Shown here one piece after another: positions 32,050 to 44,700 of a DNA stretch of 64,000 bases. The stretch spans positions 134,726,125-134,790,124 of the forward strand of contig NC_134276.1 of the NCBI RefSeq assembly GCF_949628215.1, read 5' to 3'. The notes under the pieces were generated by a model. That model did no database searches. It saw only the letters and a program-made list of their open reading frames with translations, and was not told the origin of the DNA. The position numbers and the translations under genes are program-made. Numbering within the stretch: position 1 is the first letter of the stretch; each line of letters starts with the position of its first letter. The stretch comes from Phalacrocorax aristotelis. Lineage: Eukaryota > Chordata > Aves > Suliformes > Phalacrocoracidae.

Positions 32050-34545
32050 AAATTAGAAGTCTGTGTGCAGTTACAAGGTTACAGTCTCGTTGGGGTCACA
32101 GAGACATGGAGGGATAGCTCACACAACTGAAATACTGAAATGGGCAGCTACTGGCTCTTTGGGAAGGACAAGCTGGGAAAGCAAGGAGACCAAAGAACAC
32201 CTTTATGGGAAGAACATCAGAGATGCATGGAGCTCTGCTTGGCAAGAGCAGATGAGCCAGCTGAGAGCTTACAGGTCAGAATCTGGGGGCAGACCACCAT
32301 GAATGATTGTGTAGTGGGTGTCTGCTAGACTGCCTGATCAGGAAGAAGTAGATGAGACCTTCTACAGGCAACTGGCAGAAGCATCATGTTTGCAGGCCCT
32401 GGTCCTTGTGGGAGAGTTGAACCACAATATTTGCAGAAGGGACAGCATGGCAGGTACAAGCAATCCAGGAGATTTCTGGAGTGCCTTGATGATAACTTCC
32501 TGATACAGGTCATTGAGGAGTCGACAAAGAAAGGTGCTCTGCTGGACCTCTAAAGCAAAACTGGTCAGGATGTGATGGCTGGGCTCAGGATCCTGTGAGG
32601 AGGGAGCATGGTGAAAAGCAGGATCACAAGAAGAGACTTCAGGAGAACAGACTTTTTGTTGTTCAGGGATCTGCTTGGAAGGATCCTGGATGCTTGGAAG
32701 AATCCAAAGAGTTTGGGTACGGCCATGGAGAGAACAGGGGTCCAAGGAAGCTCATTGATATCCAGGGATCATCTCCTCCAAGTTCAAGAGCAGTCCATCC
32801 CAATGAACAAGAAAAGGTTATCAAGCAAAGGGAGTAGGAGGTCTGCATGGATGAAACAGAGCTCAAGTATGAAAAGGGAGCATACAAGAGGTGGAAGCAG
32901 GGCAGGGGACCCAGGAAGAATATAGAGACACAGTCCAGGTGTGAAGGGGTGGGGTTAGGAAAGCCAAAGCCTACCATCTGGAGTTGAATATGGCAAGGAA
33001 TGTGAAGGGCAACAAGAGAGGTATGTGTTTATCAGCAGCAAAAGGAAAACTAGGGGAAATGTGGGCCTGCTGCTGACTGGGGTAGGGGACTTGGTAACAA
33101 GGGATACAGAAAAAGCAGAGGTCCTTAATCTTTTCTTCACTGCAGTCTTTACTGTTAAGATCAGCCTTCAGGAATTGCAGGCCCCTCATATAAGAGGGAA
33201 AATCTGGAGCAATACAGATTTAGGCTTCATGGGGTAGGATTGGTTTAGAGAACATATAAACAAACTGGTCTATGGAGCTTTGCAGGATGCACCCACAAGT
33301 GCTGAGGGACCAGACAGATGTCATTGTGAAGCCACCTTCAATTATCTTTGAGATGTCTTGGCCATCAGGAGACATTCCTGAAGCCTGGAAGAAAGAAAAT
33401 TATGTTCCTGTCTTCAAGAAGGGCAAAAAAGAATATCTGGAGAGCAACACGCCAGTCAGGCTCATCTCAACCCCTGGAAAGGTGGTGGAGCAACTAACCC
33501 TTGAAACCATTTCCAGACACATGAAGGACAAGAAGGTGATTAGGTGTAGTCTGCATGGATTTACAAGAGGAGATCATGTCTGACCAACCTGATAGCCTTA
33601 TACAATGAGATTACTTGTTCTGTGGACGAGGAGAGCAGTGCATGTTGTTTATCTTGACTTTAGCAAGGCTTTTAACAGTCTCCCATAATATCCTCAAAGA
33701 CCAGCAGATGAAGCGTGGGCATGAAGTGGAGAGTGAGGTGGATTGAAAGTGGCTGAATTGCTGGGCTGAAAGGATTGTGATTAGTGGCACAAAGTCCAGC
33801 GGGAGGCCAGTCACTAGTGGTGTCACCCAGGGGGTGGACACTGCATCCAGTACTGTTTAACATTTCCATTAATGACCTGGATGATGGGTCAGAGTGTATC
33901 CTTAGCAAGTCTGCAGATGATACAGAACTGGGAGAAGTGACTGACACACCAGGTGGTCGTGCTGCCATTCAGATGGTGCTTGACAGACTGGAGAAATGAG
34001 CAGAGAGGAATCTCATGAAGTTCCACAAAGGGAAATGCAAAGTCCTACACTTTGTGAGGAATAACCCCATGTACCAGTACACACTGGGGTCTAACTGGCT
34101 GGAAAACAGATTTGGGGCAAAGGACTTGGAGTTCCTGGTTGACAACCAGGTGTCCCCACAAGGAAGGCCAACAGCATCCTGGACTACATTAGGAAAAGTG
34201 TTGCCAGTAGGTCAAGGGGAAGAATCTTCCTCTATTCAGTACTGGTGAGGCCACATCTGGAATGCTGGGTCCAAGTCTGGGTTCCCCAGTACAAGACATG
34301 GACTTACTGGAGCAAGTCCAGTGAAAGGCCATGAAGATGCTCAAGGTACTGCAGCATTTCAAATATGAGCACAGCCTGAGAGAGTTGGCAGTGTTTAGCA
34401 TGGAAAAGGAAAGGCTCAGGTGGATTTTACCAATGCGTATAAACATATGATTGGGGGATGTAAAGAAGATGAAGCCAACCTCTTTCCACTGGTGCCCAGT
34501 GACCCAGAAAGAGGCAATGGGCACAATTCCATAAACTTCTTCCAC
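32050..34545 (+). mobile_element. CR1 LINE with most of ORF2 (endonuclease and reverse transcriptase), dead
   Basis: The order of ORF2 blocks is kept over 2.5 kb. Endonuclease: LVGVTETWRDSSH at about 32090, RLPDQEEVDETFYRQLAEAS at 32325, LVLVGELNHNICRRD. Linker: DFRRTDFLLFRDLLGRILD, AHPQ-type blocks, KTRGNVGLLLTGVGDLVT. Reverse transcriptase: 'ISRHMKDKKVIRCSLHGFT' at 33510, TSGVTQGVDTASS-type block at 33810, LFNISINDLDDGSECILSKS-ADDTELGE at 33855-33930, MKFHKGKCKVLHF at 34012. Many frameshifts and stops are present. The 3' UTR and tail are missing after about 34545. Confidence 0.9.
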
Positions 34546-35514
34546 CAAGTTAGGAATGCAGAGAAAGAGCAGACAATTTTCTTTCCCTTCTTTCCCTTCA
34601 TCTCCCTTCTGCCGCCTGTAGAATTCATTTTATTAATGAAATGCAACTACAAACATCTGGTCAATGAGGTGAGAGAACATAACAATTTAGATGCGATGTG
34701 TATTGTGGCAGATGTAGTTTCTGGCCAACCAGTACTAGACCTCGCCTTTCAGGTGAGTTTCAATGTCAGAGAATGAATTAGTGAGGCAGCATGTGGGCCT
34801 TCTCTTCTGCACCTTGCTTATGTACTCCAGTATATCATTGCATACAATCCCTTCCATAAGGATTCATGAAACAGTCACCACCACTGTTTTCTAGGTACCT
34901 ACTCAGATTCAATCATTGGCTTTACCTAGAAAGAATCAGTATGACCAAGGTGACCCCAGTAAGTCTGCTGCAGAAATAGCAGCAATGCAGAATATATCCC
35001 ATAAGCAAGGGAACATAGAAAACTCAGGAGGTTAATGTTTGTGCCTGTACTGTGAGGCTAAAGAGATATCTAGCTGTATAAATACCATGGCTACTTCTCA
35101 CATAAATTTTGGTGGAGGTAGCGGGGTGCACAGGAGAGAGTTAACACTGTCTTTGTAATATGCCATGGGACAGACAGAGGACAAGCACTCAAAAATGTAA
35201 ACTCTACCTCCAAGTCTTTTGAGCATAAAAGATTTGTAAAAAAATTAATTTTTTCAGCAATGTGTATTTAATCTCTAGCAGCTAGCTAGTAATCTAAAAG
35301 AAGAGCAAAATCCCACTGAAGAACACAGGTTACTTGGAGTTACTGGACATCTTCCTCTGAACCTCCACAGGAGAACTGCAGAGCATTTGGAATGTTTGAA
35401 GAGAATAGAAGTAGTCGTGCTCTGTATTAGGGACCCCATTTCCTGTTCTATAGTTATGAATCACACCAGCCAGGAGGCAGACCCTAACTTTGCAGAGATC
35501 CATGCTGAAAGGAG
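34546..35514. other. No recognisable feature
   Basis: About 1 kb between two CR1 copies. An open frame reaching 34776 starts in CR1 and runs into unassigned sequence. I see no gene. Confidence 0.5.
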
Positions 35515-35828
35515 GTTGTAACAAGGTTGGAATCAATCTCCTCTCCTACATTTCAAGCAATAGGGCAAGAGGAAATGGCCTCAAGTTGCACCAGGGGAGG
35601 TTTAGATTGGATATTAGGAAAAAAATCTTCACTGAAAGGGTTATCAAGCACTAGAACAGGCTGCCCAGGGAAGTGGGTGAGTCACCACCCCTGGAGGTAT
35701 TTAAAAGATGTGGAGACATGGCACTTAGGGACATGGTTTAGTGGTGGACTTGGCAGTGTTAGATTAATGGTTGGACTTGATGATCTTAAAGGTCTTTTCC
35801 AACCTAAAGAATTCTATGATTCTATGAG
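35515..35828 (+). mobile_element. CR1 LINE 3' end fragment
   Basis: It starts in 'atagggcaagaggaaatggcc', passes 'ggaggtttagattggatatt', 'ggctgcccagggaagtggg' and 'tggttggacttgatgatctt', and ends with 'attctatgattctatgag'. This is a clean 5'-truncated CR1 with its tail. Confidence 0.95.
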
Positions 35829-36211
35829 TTCGAGGCAAAGGAAGAAAAATGGTGAAAAGAAGTCTGTTAAGTAGGACCTGTGAAAAAAGATGAGGCTTGG
35901 CACTGGGAAAAAGCAGTTGGAAAAGGGGAGGAGAGAAGCATCTTAGCCACAAAGAGGCTGTGAAGAACACAGTGGTCATGTTCCCACCAAAGGACACTGG
36001 AGGACATTAACTGAAGTGGCAGCAGAGAAGGATTTTCTTCTACATGAGATACACCATTGTCCTGGAAAGCTGGAGAGGACCAGATCGCCAGGAATGGAGG
36101 CAATTTCCAGCACTGCAATTCTCCAGTTCCCTGATACCACCACAAGTCTCTGCTGACCACGACTTTCTGACAGCTGTCTGTGACACTGCTTCATGTTGTC
36201 TTGTGTTACAG

Positions 36212-36345
36212 TATCCTCTGGAATTAAGTCAAATCTCTACAAGTGTCAATACTACACTGGTGGAAATACCCCTATCAACCAGTGTGGGTGGCTAGTTTCC
36301 AGAAAAGGACTCCTGAATCTTCCCATCTGTCAGATTACATGTTGA
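36212..36345 (+). other. Exon-like cysteine-containing open segment of unknown identity
   Basis: A 44-codon frame begins after a good acceptor ('ttgtgttacag', 36201-36211) and ends in TGA at 36343-36345. It encodes LYKCQYYTGGN, NQCGWLVSRKG and LPICQITC, with four evenly placed cysteines and no resemblance to the lectin exon 6 in this window. No partner exon was found. It may be a decayed last exon of another gene or a chance frame. Confidence 0.25.
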
Positions 36346-36689
36346 AGAGCATCAGGCAGTTATGAACACCAGGAACCTCACTACTGAAAAAGGATCAGAG
36401 ACTCCAGGTGTCCAAGCTCCCAGACAGACATAGGGGTCTGGGAGGCAGCTACTGGAAAGACCAGAAGTCTTGATTAGCTACCAGAGACACCTTTTTCTCT
36501 TTGTGTCTGGCATGAAACAGAGTATAGGGAAGACTGGGGGATTTAGGGGCCAGCTATGTATAGACTGAATGAGTAAGCCTCGCTACTGGAGGGGTCCATA
36601 TTGCATATGTGTAAACATATATTTTTTCTGCTACCAGGCCTTCATCCTGCTAGCAGCCAGAGAGGGGAACAGGATCAGGGTGCTCGTAT

Positions 36690-36990
36690 TGTTTTGTCTT
36701 TGCATCAGTGCTTTCTGCCTGTGGTGACCTGTGTGGCTACTTATATGTACCTATTCTTTTTCTTCTATATGTACCTACATATGTACATATTGTACATATA
36801 AGCTCAGTCTCACTACTGGCTGGAGTTGGGGATATGGAGCTGCAGCAGCCTTGCTTCTGATGGGCTATGGGATTCAGCAGTTCCTGCCACCACACACTGC
36901 CGTTCCACTACTCCCATTAATTGGCTTAGGAAGCCAAATATTCTGGTCACCTTGTCTCCAGTACAAATTGTCCCTTCTGTGTGGGACACA
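36690..36990 (-). repeat. Older diverged inverted homology (right side)
   Basis: Reverse-complement partner of 7270-7600, with frequent substitutions and small indels. A stretch of about 445 bp (36991-37436) then separates it from the right arm, against about 15 bp on the left side. Either an insertion here or a deletion on the left explains the difference. Confidence 0.8.
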
Positions 36991-37436
36991 GAGAGAGGAT
37001 TTGCTTTCATAGGTAGCACAGAGCTGTGCAGCCAGGAGATGTGCACCAGTGCTGTGTGGGGAGCTGGCACTGTTTGGTCAGAAAGGCTTAAAGCAGATGA
37101 TGTTTCCTGATGCAAACAAAAGTGGGAGCACAGGGACAGGAAGTGGGAATGGGTGGAGAAAAGCTGGGATCCATTGTGGCATATGGTCTGCAGCAGTACA
37201 CAAAGGCACATTAGGCAATGCACTTCTGGATGGGACCTCATGTGCAGCAGCAGCCCTGCCTATTCTGCAGCATCATCTGGCATGGGTAGGTATGCCCTTA
37301 AAGGGACCGCTTAGGTTTCCACCTCCCAGAAAGGCTGCTGTGTCAGGTGAGCCTAAAATCATCTCTGAGTTGGGAAGAGTTCTTCCTAGAGGTGACACGG
37401 AAGACCCCAGTCATTTTGCCAGTGGGGACAGCTCCT

Positions 37437-40400
37437 CATACTTCATCAGCCGTGTGCAGGTCAGACTCCTGACACAAGTTCCTGTTACTCTTCTGGGCAA
37501 GACTTTCAGCAACGGAAACAAATACTTGTAATATCCCTAGAGCTGCTTTCTTGTGCCCAGTCCCCTTCAGAGCTTTAGCTCTGTGCAATGGACTGCGTAG
37601 CCAGGTTGTCTCTGAGGGGTTTACTCTCGCTGGGTGGATGCAACTTCTGCTGCAGTAGCTGCGTAAGCTGCTATCCTGGCACAGCAACATGTTTTGATCC
37701 TGCTTATACAAAACACCTGCAGCTTAGAGAGGGAGAGAAACACACACACATAGAGCACAGAGCCTTTTTCATTGGTCTAATACCGTATTTTTTCTTATAC
37801 AGGCAATCAGTATCTGTTCAGCAAAACCAATGCAAGAATAAGATATTCTCTGAGTGCCCCAAGAAAAAGCAGAAGCCTCTGCTCAAGCAGAGAAAGGAAA
37901 TAGCAGCTCTGAACATCTGTCTTCCATTCCTGTGTCTTCTTTCTGGAGAACTCAACCTCTTTTCAGCCACCGGCTGCCAGACCCACTCAGAGGGAAGAGG
38001 ACACAAGAGCCCAAGACCTGCTTTCATGATGCTGTGTCTTCATGTGTTCCATGAGCTGATAATGTGCACTGGGAGTGCTCTACACAGGGTAATACCACTT
38101 CCACTCACATTGTCCCACCAAGCAGAGTAAAGGTCCAGGATCCAGGGCCCACCATCCCTCCCAACACAGTCCTGAGCTGTTCCCAGCTCATCCCCCAGTT
38201 TTACTCAGGATGAAGGTTGCTCTGTCACACAGTTACTGCTGCAGCTTCACAAATGCGATAATGCTCCTCACATCGGACATCGTTCCAGTTACGCGTTACT
38301 GAACTCGTATGGATTGCAGCGCACTTCTCAGCAGCCACATTACTTGGTTCCCCACTCCGCCAGAACCTGAGATAGAGACAGACTGTTACTCCCAGCGTAC
38401 CCCATAGACCAAAGCTGGAAAAGGCCACAGGACGATGCAATGCTTGGCAAGGAGAGAGAAAACTTCCAGGTGTTGATTCACGGACAGAAGCAGTACCCTA
38501 CCTCCCGCTCTGCTATCCCACTGGCACCAGTCTCATGGGGAAACCTACCTTCTTCCTCCAGCCAGTCAGTCCTGGTGGGGGCAGTTGCTCACCACCACTC
38601 ACCCCATGCATTTCACACCCAGCAGAGGCATGTGCCTGCCTCCAGTGCAAGTTTGTCCTCCAGAAGCAGACGCAGCAAGGACAGCCCTGGTGCCCTGTCT
38701 CTCCCACAGCATCACAGCACTGGCCATGCCCATGCATATACGTGCACATGTGCATGGTGGGGGCAGTATGGAGGTCAGGCAAGGCTGGTCATCCTACCCA
38801 GCCAGGGTTCTTCCTGCTGGCCAGATGCAGCTTCTTCTGTGCCTGCAGCATTGATGGCCACATCACAGGTAGTTAACTAACAACCACTAACCAGCATGGA
38901 TGGGGCTGTGTGAACCTGGTGTCCTACACAGCCCTCTCCTGCTCCATCATTGTCCTCTCACAGGGACGTGTCCCACCTCCCTCTCATGCACCAACAGACA
39001 CCCTCACATCTCTCCTACTCTCTCGCACTACCAGGAGCTGCACCGAACACTCTCCATCCAGGGGTACTCACGCTGCCGCCGCATTATATGGAGTCTGGTC
39101 CACCCACTGCCACTGGCCTACCACCTGTGCATTCAGACCGATGTAGTAATTCCGTGCTAGTGGATATTGTCGTAGCTCGTTAGTGAGGAAAACCTGGAAA
39201 TCAGGGAGAGTACAATGTCCATGAGGTGCCGGACTGAGCAGAGGCAGGCGGCAGGAGTCCCTGTGGGGTGGGGCTGGTGGCAGAGGGGAGCCAGTGCTGA
39301 AGGGATGCAGAAACGACATCCCACCTCCCCTGCAGGAGCAAGGGAGCGCTGAGTCCCCTCCGGGGCCTGGCACTGTCTGCTGTGTCCCCTCTCAGCCCTG
39401 CACACACCTGCTCTGCTTCGCTGTTGATCACCACCAGGTGGGAGCCCATCCCAGTGCAGTTCTGCACACTCTCAGCACAAGACATCTCATCATCCGCAAG
39501 GTAGTAACACATTTCTTGAAATTGTTTCCAGCCCTTCGGGCAGCACGTCCAGCCTTGCCCTGTGCAGGAGAGATCACAGGGGTGAATGCTAATAACAAGA
39601 GAGATGGTGACTGCAAGGGTCCCAGTTCTCCAGGAACAATGCTCGTGTTCTCCTGAGGTCACTTTTCCTGACAGAAAGGGCTTGAAAAAATAAGGATACT
39701 ACAGATAGTTCCTCCAATTGCTTTGGGGTCTGACCAGTGAGCTTTGTGCACACAAACCCAGGGTAATCCTTGTAACATGATCTCAGGTCTTGACAAAGTT
39801 ATTTTGCTGATCTGGTTTGACTTCTCCTTGTACAGTCTCCTTCAGGGCTTTAGCCCCAGGGAACAAGGAATCTGGCTTCTTTCCCTTGACTAGAGCGGCA
39901 CTTTTATTGTTGCTCCATTGTTAACCTTCCCTGTGCAGCTCTATTGCTGTCCCTTTTGTTTTGTCAGTGTTCACAGCCACCCTGCCCTTCAGGACATCAC
40001 TGGCATGGCCCTCTCCTCCCCCATAGCTGTTAGCAGGAAACCCTTTTCATCCCCACCTCTCTCCCCTGCAGTCTGCCTCTCCGGAGTCTGCTCCCGCTCC
40101 TGCTTGCTGTCATAGCAGACCCCAGCATTCATTGTCCCCATCCCAAAGACCTCCTGCACCCCTGCCAGCACTACTGACCTTTCCCTTGTGGCACTGCAGA
40201 GACGCACCACCACTCCATGAATTTCTGCTGCAGGGCTGTGGGCTGGTCGCTGCTATGGGAGAAGGATGCGACTGGAAAGGGAGAGGAGAGGCAGCAGGAT
40301 TACCCCTTCCTCCCAGCTCCTCACACACCATCTCTGGGCTTCTCTCTCTTTTCCCCATTTCCCCACCAAGCACTGTCTCAGCATCACCTCTCCTCAGGCC

Positions 40401-41770
40401 GTCTCTTTCCATTTCACAAGTGGCAACTGCCACCCTCTCAGCAAAGGGAACAGGCATTTCTGCTCCCACCATCTCACAGCTGCCCGCAAGGACTCCTTTG
40501 CCCAATGACTGACAAGATCTAGCCAGGGTGACCTGGCCAACAAACCTAGAGAAGCCCAAGACCCACCCAAGCAGTGCCTGGTGGCCATTTCTGGCCTGTG
40601 GTTTGCCAACAGACCCTGTCCCAGCACCTAGCAGCTGACATCAGGCCCCCTTGGGGGCTGTGCAGCTGAAGGTGTGGGATTGGTGGATCCCTGGTCCAAG
40701 GCCCTGAGAAAACTGGCCCAAACAAGTGCCATGGCTGCCTTCCCAGGCAGGAAGAGACAATCTTCCATGTCAGAGAGCAGAAGTACCACTGGAAGGACCT
40801 CACACCGAGGACATGCTGGGCAGGGTGGGATGGATTCCACCCAGCCACAGGCATTTACTATGTAGATACCTACAGCCAAGCTGCCCGTCTAAATCTCTTT
40901 ACAATCAGTGAATAAAAAGGAGCACTTTGGTGACACGGTTCCTCTCTTCCTAAGATAGACATCAACAGTAACTTGGATGAGTAACACATAAGAAGGGTCT
41001 ACCTCGGCAGCAGCCAAGACACTCCAGGTGAAGGTAATCACATACAGCTAGAGCTGCTGAAACCAGGCTGCAAGGTAAACTCCTAACCAGTTTATGGGGA
41101 ACAATACAGTGTTGGTGACAGGTGTCAGCAGGCCACATCCACAACCTGAAGGACTGCAGAGTTATCACTAACTCAAAGACTCTGGGGATCTTGATTGCAA
41201 GCTGATCAGGGTGTGCTACAGATGTCTATTTTTATCAACCGTTTCACACGGAAATACTGTTACTAGTGAGGAGGGCGCAGTAATCATAGCGGCCTCTGTG
41301 ACTGATGAATGAATTCCTATAACAGGAGCAGGCTCAGAGGAGATGGGCAAGGGCGATGCGTGGCTGACCACACCTGTGCAAAGAAAGGTGGCCTCGTCTC
41401 AACACAAAGGGGACCAGATGGTGGCCTTTGTTCTAGTTCAGGCGAGTGAACTAACCAGTGCTATCAGGTGAGTGAATTCACCAGCTGTGTAACCGTTCAT
41501 CCCTCTAAAGAGCAAAAAGAAGGCAGTGTCTTCCTAAGATAGCCAGACCAGCATGGGGCAAGGGTATTCGTGCCTCAGTTCAAAAGCATATAAAAAACTG
41601 AATGACCAACAAGACCATGTCTGAAGAAAGCAATGAGCTGGCTTTAGCCCACATAGTCCTTCTTGGTGAATGGGGACACCCAGTGTCTTGATGTTGACCA
41701 TGTTGCAGAGACTGGCAATGAGAATCACATTTTTATTGTGATTCAACTGTGCATTGCAATCACTACCCTC
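37437..41770 (-). repeat. Right arm of the 4.3-kb near-identical inverted repeat
   Basis: Reverse complement of 2921-7255. It contains exons 3-6 of the complete minus-strand CLEC4A-like gene. The outer end (41763-41775) lies inside the fossil lectin exon that is longer in the left flank, so the arm boundary is a rearrangement or conversion breakpoint. The two arms flank a spacer of about 30.2 kb that contains the second receptor. Confidence 0.95.
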
Positions 41771-44700
41771 TGCTAAGTGCAATTTGTACATGGGTTTCTG
41801 TTTAAATGCATTGCTGTGTCACTCTGCTAAATCAAAATCCTATGTAACATCAGTTAATTTGGATAAGTAAATTTGACATTAAAGATTAGTCCTTCCTTGT
41901 GTGGAATATCTAAAAGAACCTGGCCAGACAGTATTAGACTCTAACAGCCTACCCTAAACCTCCCCAACCATTTAACAGAGTATTGTGAAACAATACATTT
42001 GGAAACAAAGCAACACAGGCTTCTGGGACTTCATCAATTTAGCCTGACTGCATGCTTTCTTCCAGAATCCATCACCTTTATTGACAATTTGTGCAAACAT
42101 GCCATGAATGAGAATGCAGAAAATGAGAACGCAACATTTATCACCATCTCTGCAAACTGTGTGTGCAAGAATCACTTTTAATGAATTATGCTAGTAGAAT
42201 GTAGTTAACACTAAAAAGGTATGAGGGTCTGCACTGCGCAGTTAATCCTGGAGATACCAGGACTAACTGTGAAAAGCTGTGTTTTCTATTAGGACACGGA
42301 GTGTGTCAATGCACCTAGAGAGCTCAAGTGCAGGTCCAGCTGCCTGTATAGACACTTATGCTGTCATCTCCAGGCTTTTTTCCCTCTGCTAAATGTAATT
42401 AAGTTCTTCTTGTGTGGTAGAGAACTGTTCCACGGTTCCAAAGAGAATGAGCAAGATGGGGATGTACAATCTGGGAACACTGAAAAGGCCTCAGGGTAAA
42501 CAGTGGAAGATTTGGGGGATGTATGCAGACATGTACAAAGTCAGGGCAGAAAAGAGACCTTACAGAAAGCCCAAGCAACCCTGAAATTCGAAGATGGCCA
42601 TGCTTCACGTGGGGCATTAGACTAGAGACCTCCAGAATTCCCTTCCTATCTAACTCTTCCCATCATAAGAAAGAGGATATGTACAACAGAACCATCTTGC
42701 ATAATTCTGTGGTAGTCCCTAGTTCCTGCACACCAGTTGGCCAAAACATCTGGTTTGGCTGGCCTGCAACAGAGAAGTTTGTGTCATGTTGCAACTGTAT
42801 CTAACATTAAATCCCCACCGTTTAAATAATCAGGAAAGATTTTGCTTCTAAACATACCTTTCAGATACTCAACACTGAGGTTTTCTGAGACTAAATGTTG
42901 ACACTTGCATCCTTTCTCAGGACAGAAATGGTTCCTGAGTAAAAGCTCCCTCCTGGCTGGAGATGTTCCCCTTTGGGCTTCGTTTTCTCTGCTTTTCTCC
43001 CAGCATTTCCCCCAGACCTCTCTCCCGTAACTAGTCTGCAGATACTCACCAAGGAGGAAAATGATAAGGGCAATGCACACCAAGAGGAGCAGCAGTGAGA
43101 TCAGCCACGGGAGCCAAGAAGGGTATTTCTGGGAGTGGTGCTCATGCTTCTTCATTTCAGGAGGTACTAAAAGTACCAAACACAACAACACAATCAACTA
43201 TGCTTCAGTCAGCCTGCATACCAAGGATGTACAACTCAAGGGACATCTGCTCAAAAAAAAGTGCAGTTTCATTTCTGATGTGGAAGTTACACAGTCTGGG
43301 AGAGGGGCAGATTGGGACAGAGCAGGGCATCTCTGTGTTTTCTGGAGAAGGTCAGGTTCAGCGATACTGTTCATAGCTCCAGCCCCACTGGTGAGCTAGC
43401 ATTGCTAATTGCTGGTGTTTGGGGGTGAGGCCTTCACATGCCTCAAAATCTGGAGTGAAACCATGTCTTTCTAGATTGTGCCCAGAGCTGCCAAATAAAA
43501 TATTGTTCTGTGTGATACCTGAGGCATTCACATGAACAGTTTTTGTTGACTTCTCCCCAGAAAACTTTTTACGCCTGCTTCAGTTTCTTCTCAGTTTTTT
43601 GGACTTTCTGTGTAGAAGGTTGGTGTAAACTGAATGAGGGCAGGAGACAAAAAATGTGTAAAGCAATGATGGCACAGAATCACTGGAAGAGAAAAAGAAA
43701 TTATTTTCCCTTCCATCTCTGCTTTCCAACCCAGGGTTCAGAGATTTGCTGTAGCAGAATTAGGCTGTGCTGGGCTGGGTGCCTGGGGAGACCAGAGGGC
43801 TGTGTCCAGCAGCCTGAGTAAAGTATCCTGCTCAGATTCACACTTGCCAGGGCCTGATTTTTGTCTAGAGGAATACTGCCAGTGCTGAGGAGGTCACATG
43901 AAGGAGAAGCAAACACTTGTTAGGAGACTATTCTAGGTTGTGGCACATATACAAGCCAGAGGAAACAGGAGGGTAAAGAGACAACAGCACTCGCTGCAGG
44001 ACAGGAGCAAAGAAGTTTTGAGAGAGACTGATATTAATGATAAGCTTTACAGAGACCTCATTCATTGTTCAGCATGAAACTCCCCAGTCTGCCAGCAACC
44101 ACATGTGCCTGCCATGCCTAGTGAACAAGACTTTCAGAAACCTGCTGTTTGGGGAAGGCCTCTGACTACTTCCGAAGAGCTTGGGGAAGGCTGTTAGAGC
44201 AGGGCAAAAAGCATCATCTTTCATTATCACAAGAGTAAACATTTATAGACAGACAAGATCCAGATTTCCCTGGCCAAATCATGTTTTTCTAGCCAGAGCT
44301 TTTGTCTGTAGTGAAAACAAGGACCTGGATCATGATCTGGAGTCCAGCCACCTATTTCAGACAACAGATCCAACCAGTCCAAACGATTTTTTCTGATGTG
44401 CTGCATGTCCACAGATTAAATGTTTAACCTGTGCATCTCACATTCACACCCATGTGGCACAGAGAGCACTGGCGGTATGCACTCACCTCACCAACACAAC
44501 TGAAGTGCAGTAGATTTTGTGCATACTCAGTGGGTTAATCTCCCTGCAGAACACTTCCTAGAGTTAGTCTGCATGCTTGCATCATGTCCAGCATGATCAC
44601 AACACAACAGACCTGATCCTGATGAGCATGTGCTTGTTATTTAGCATGTAAACTCAACATCTCCTAGGCAAATGTAACAAGTGCTGTGCAGCACAGATGC

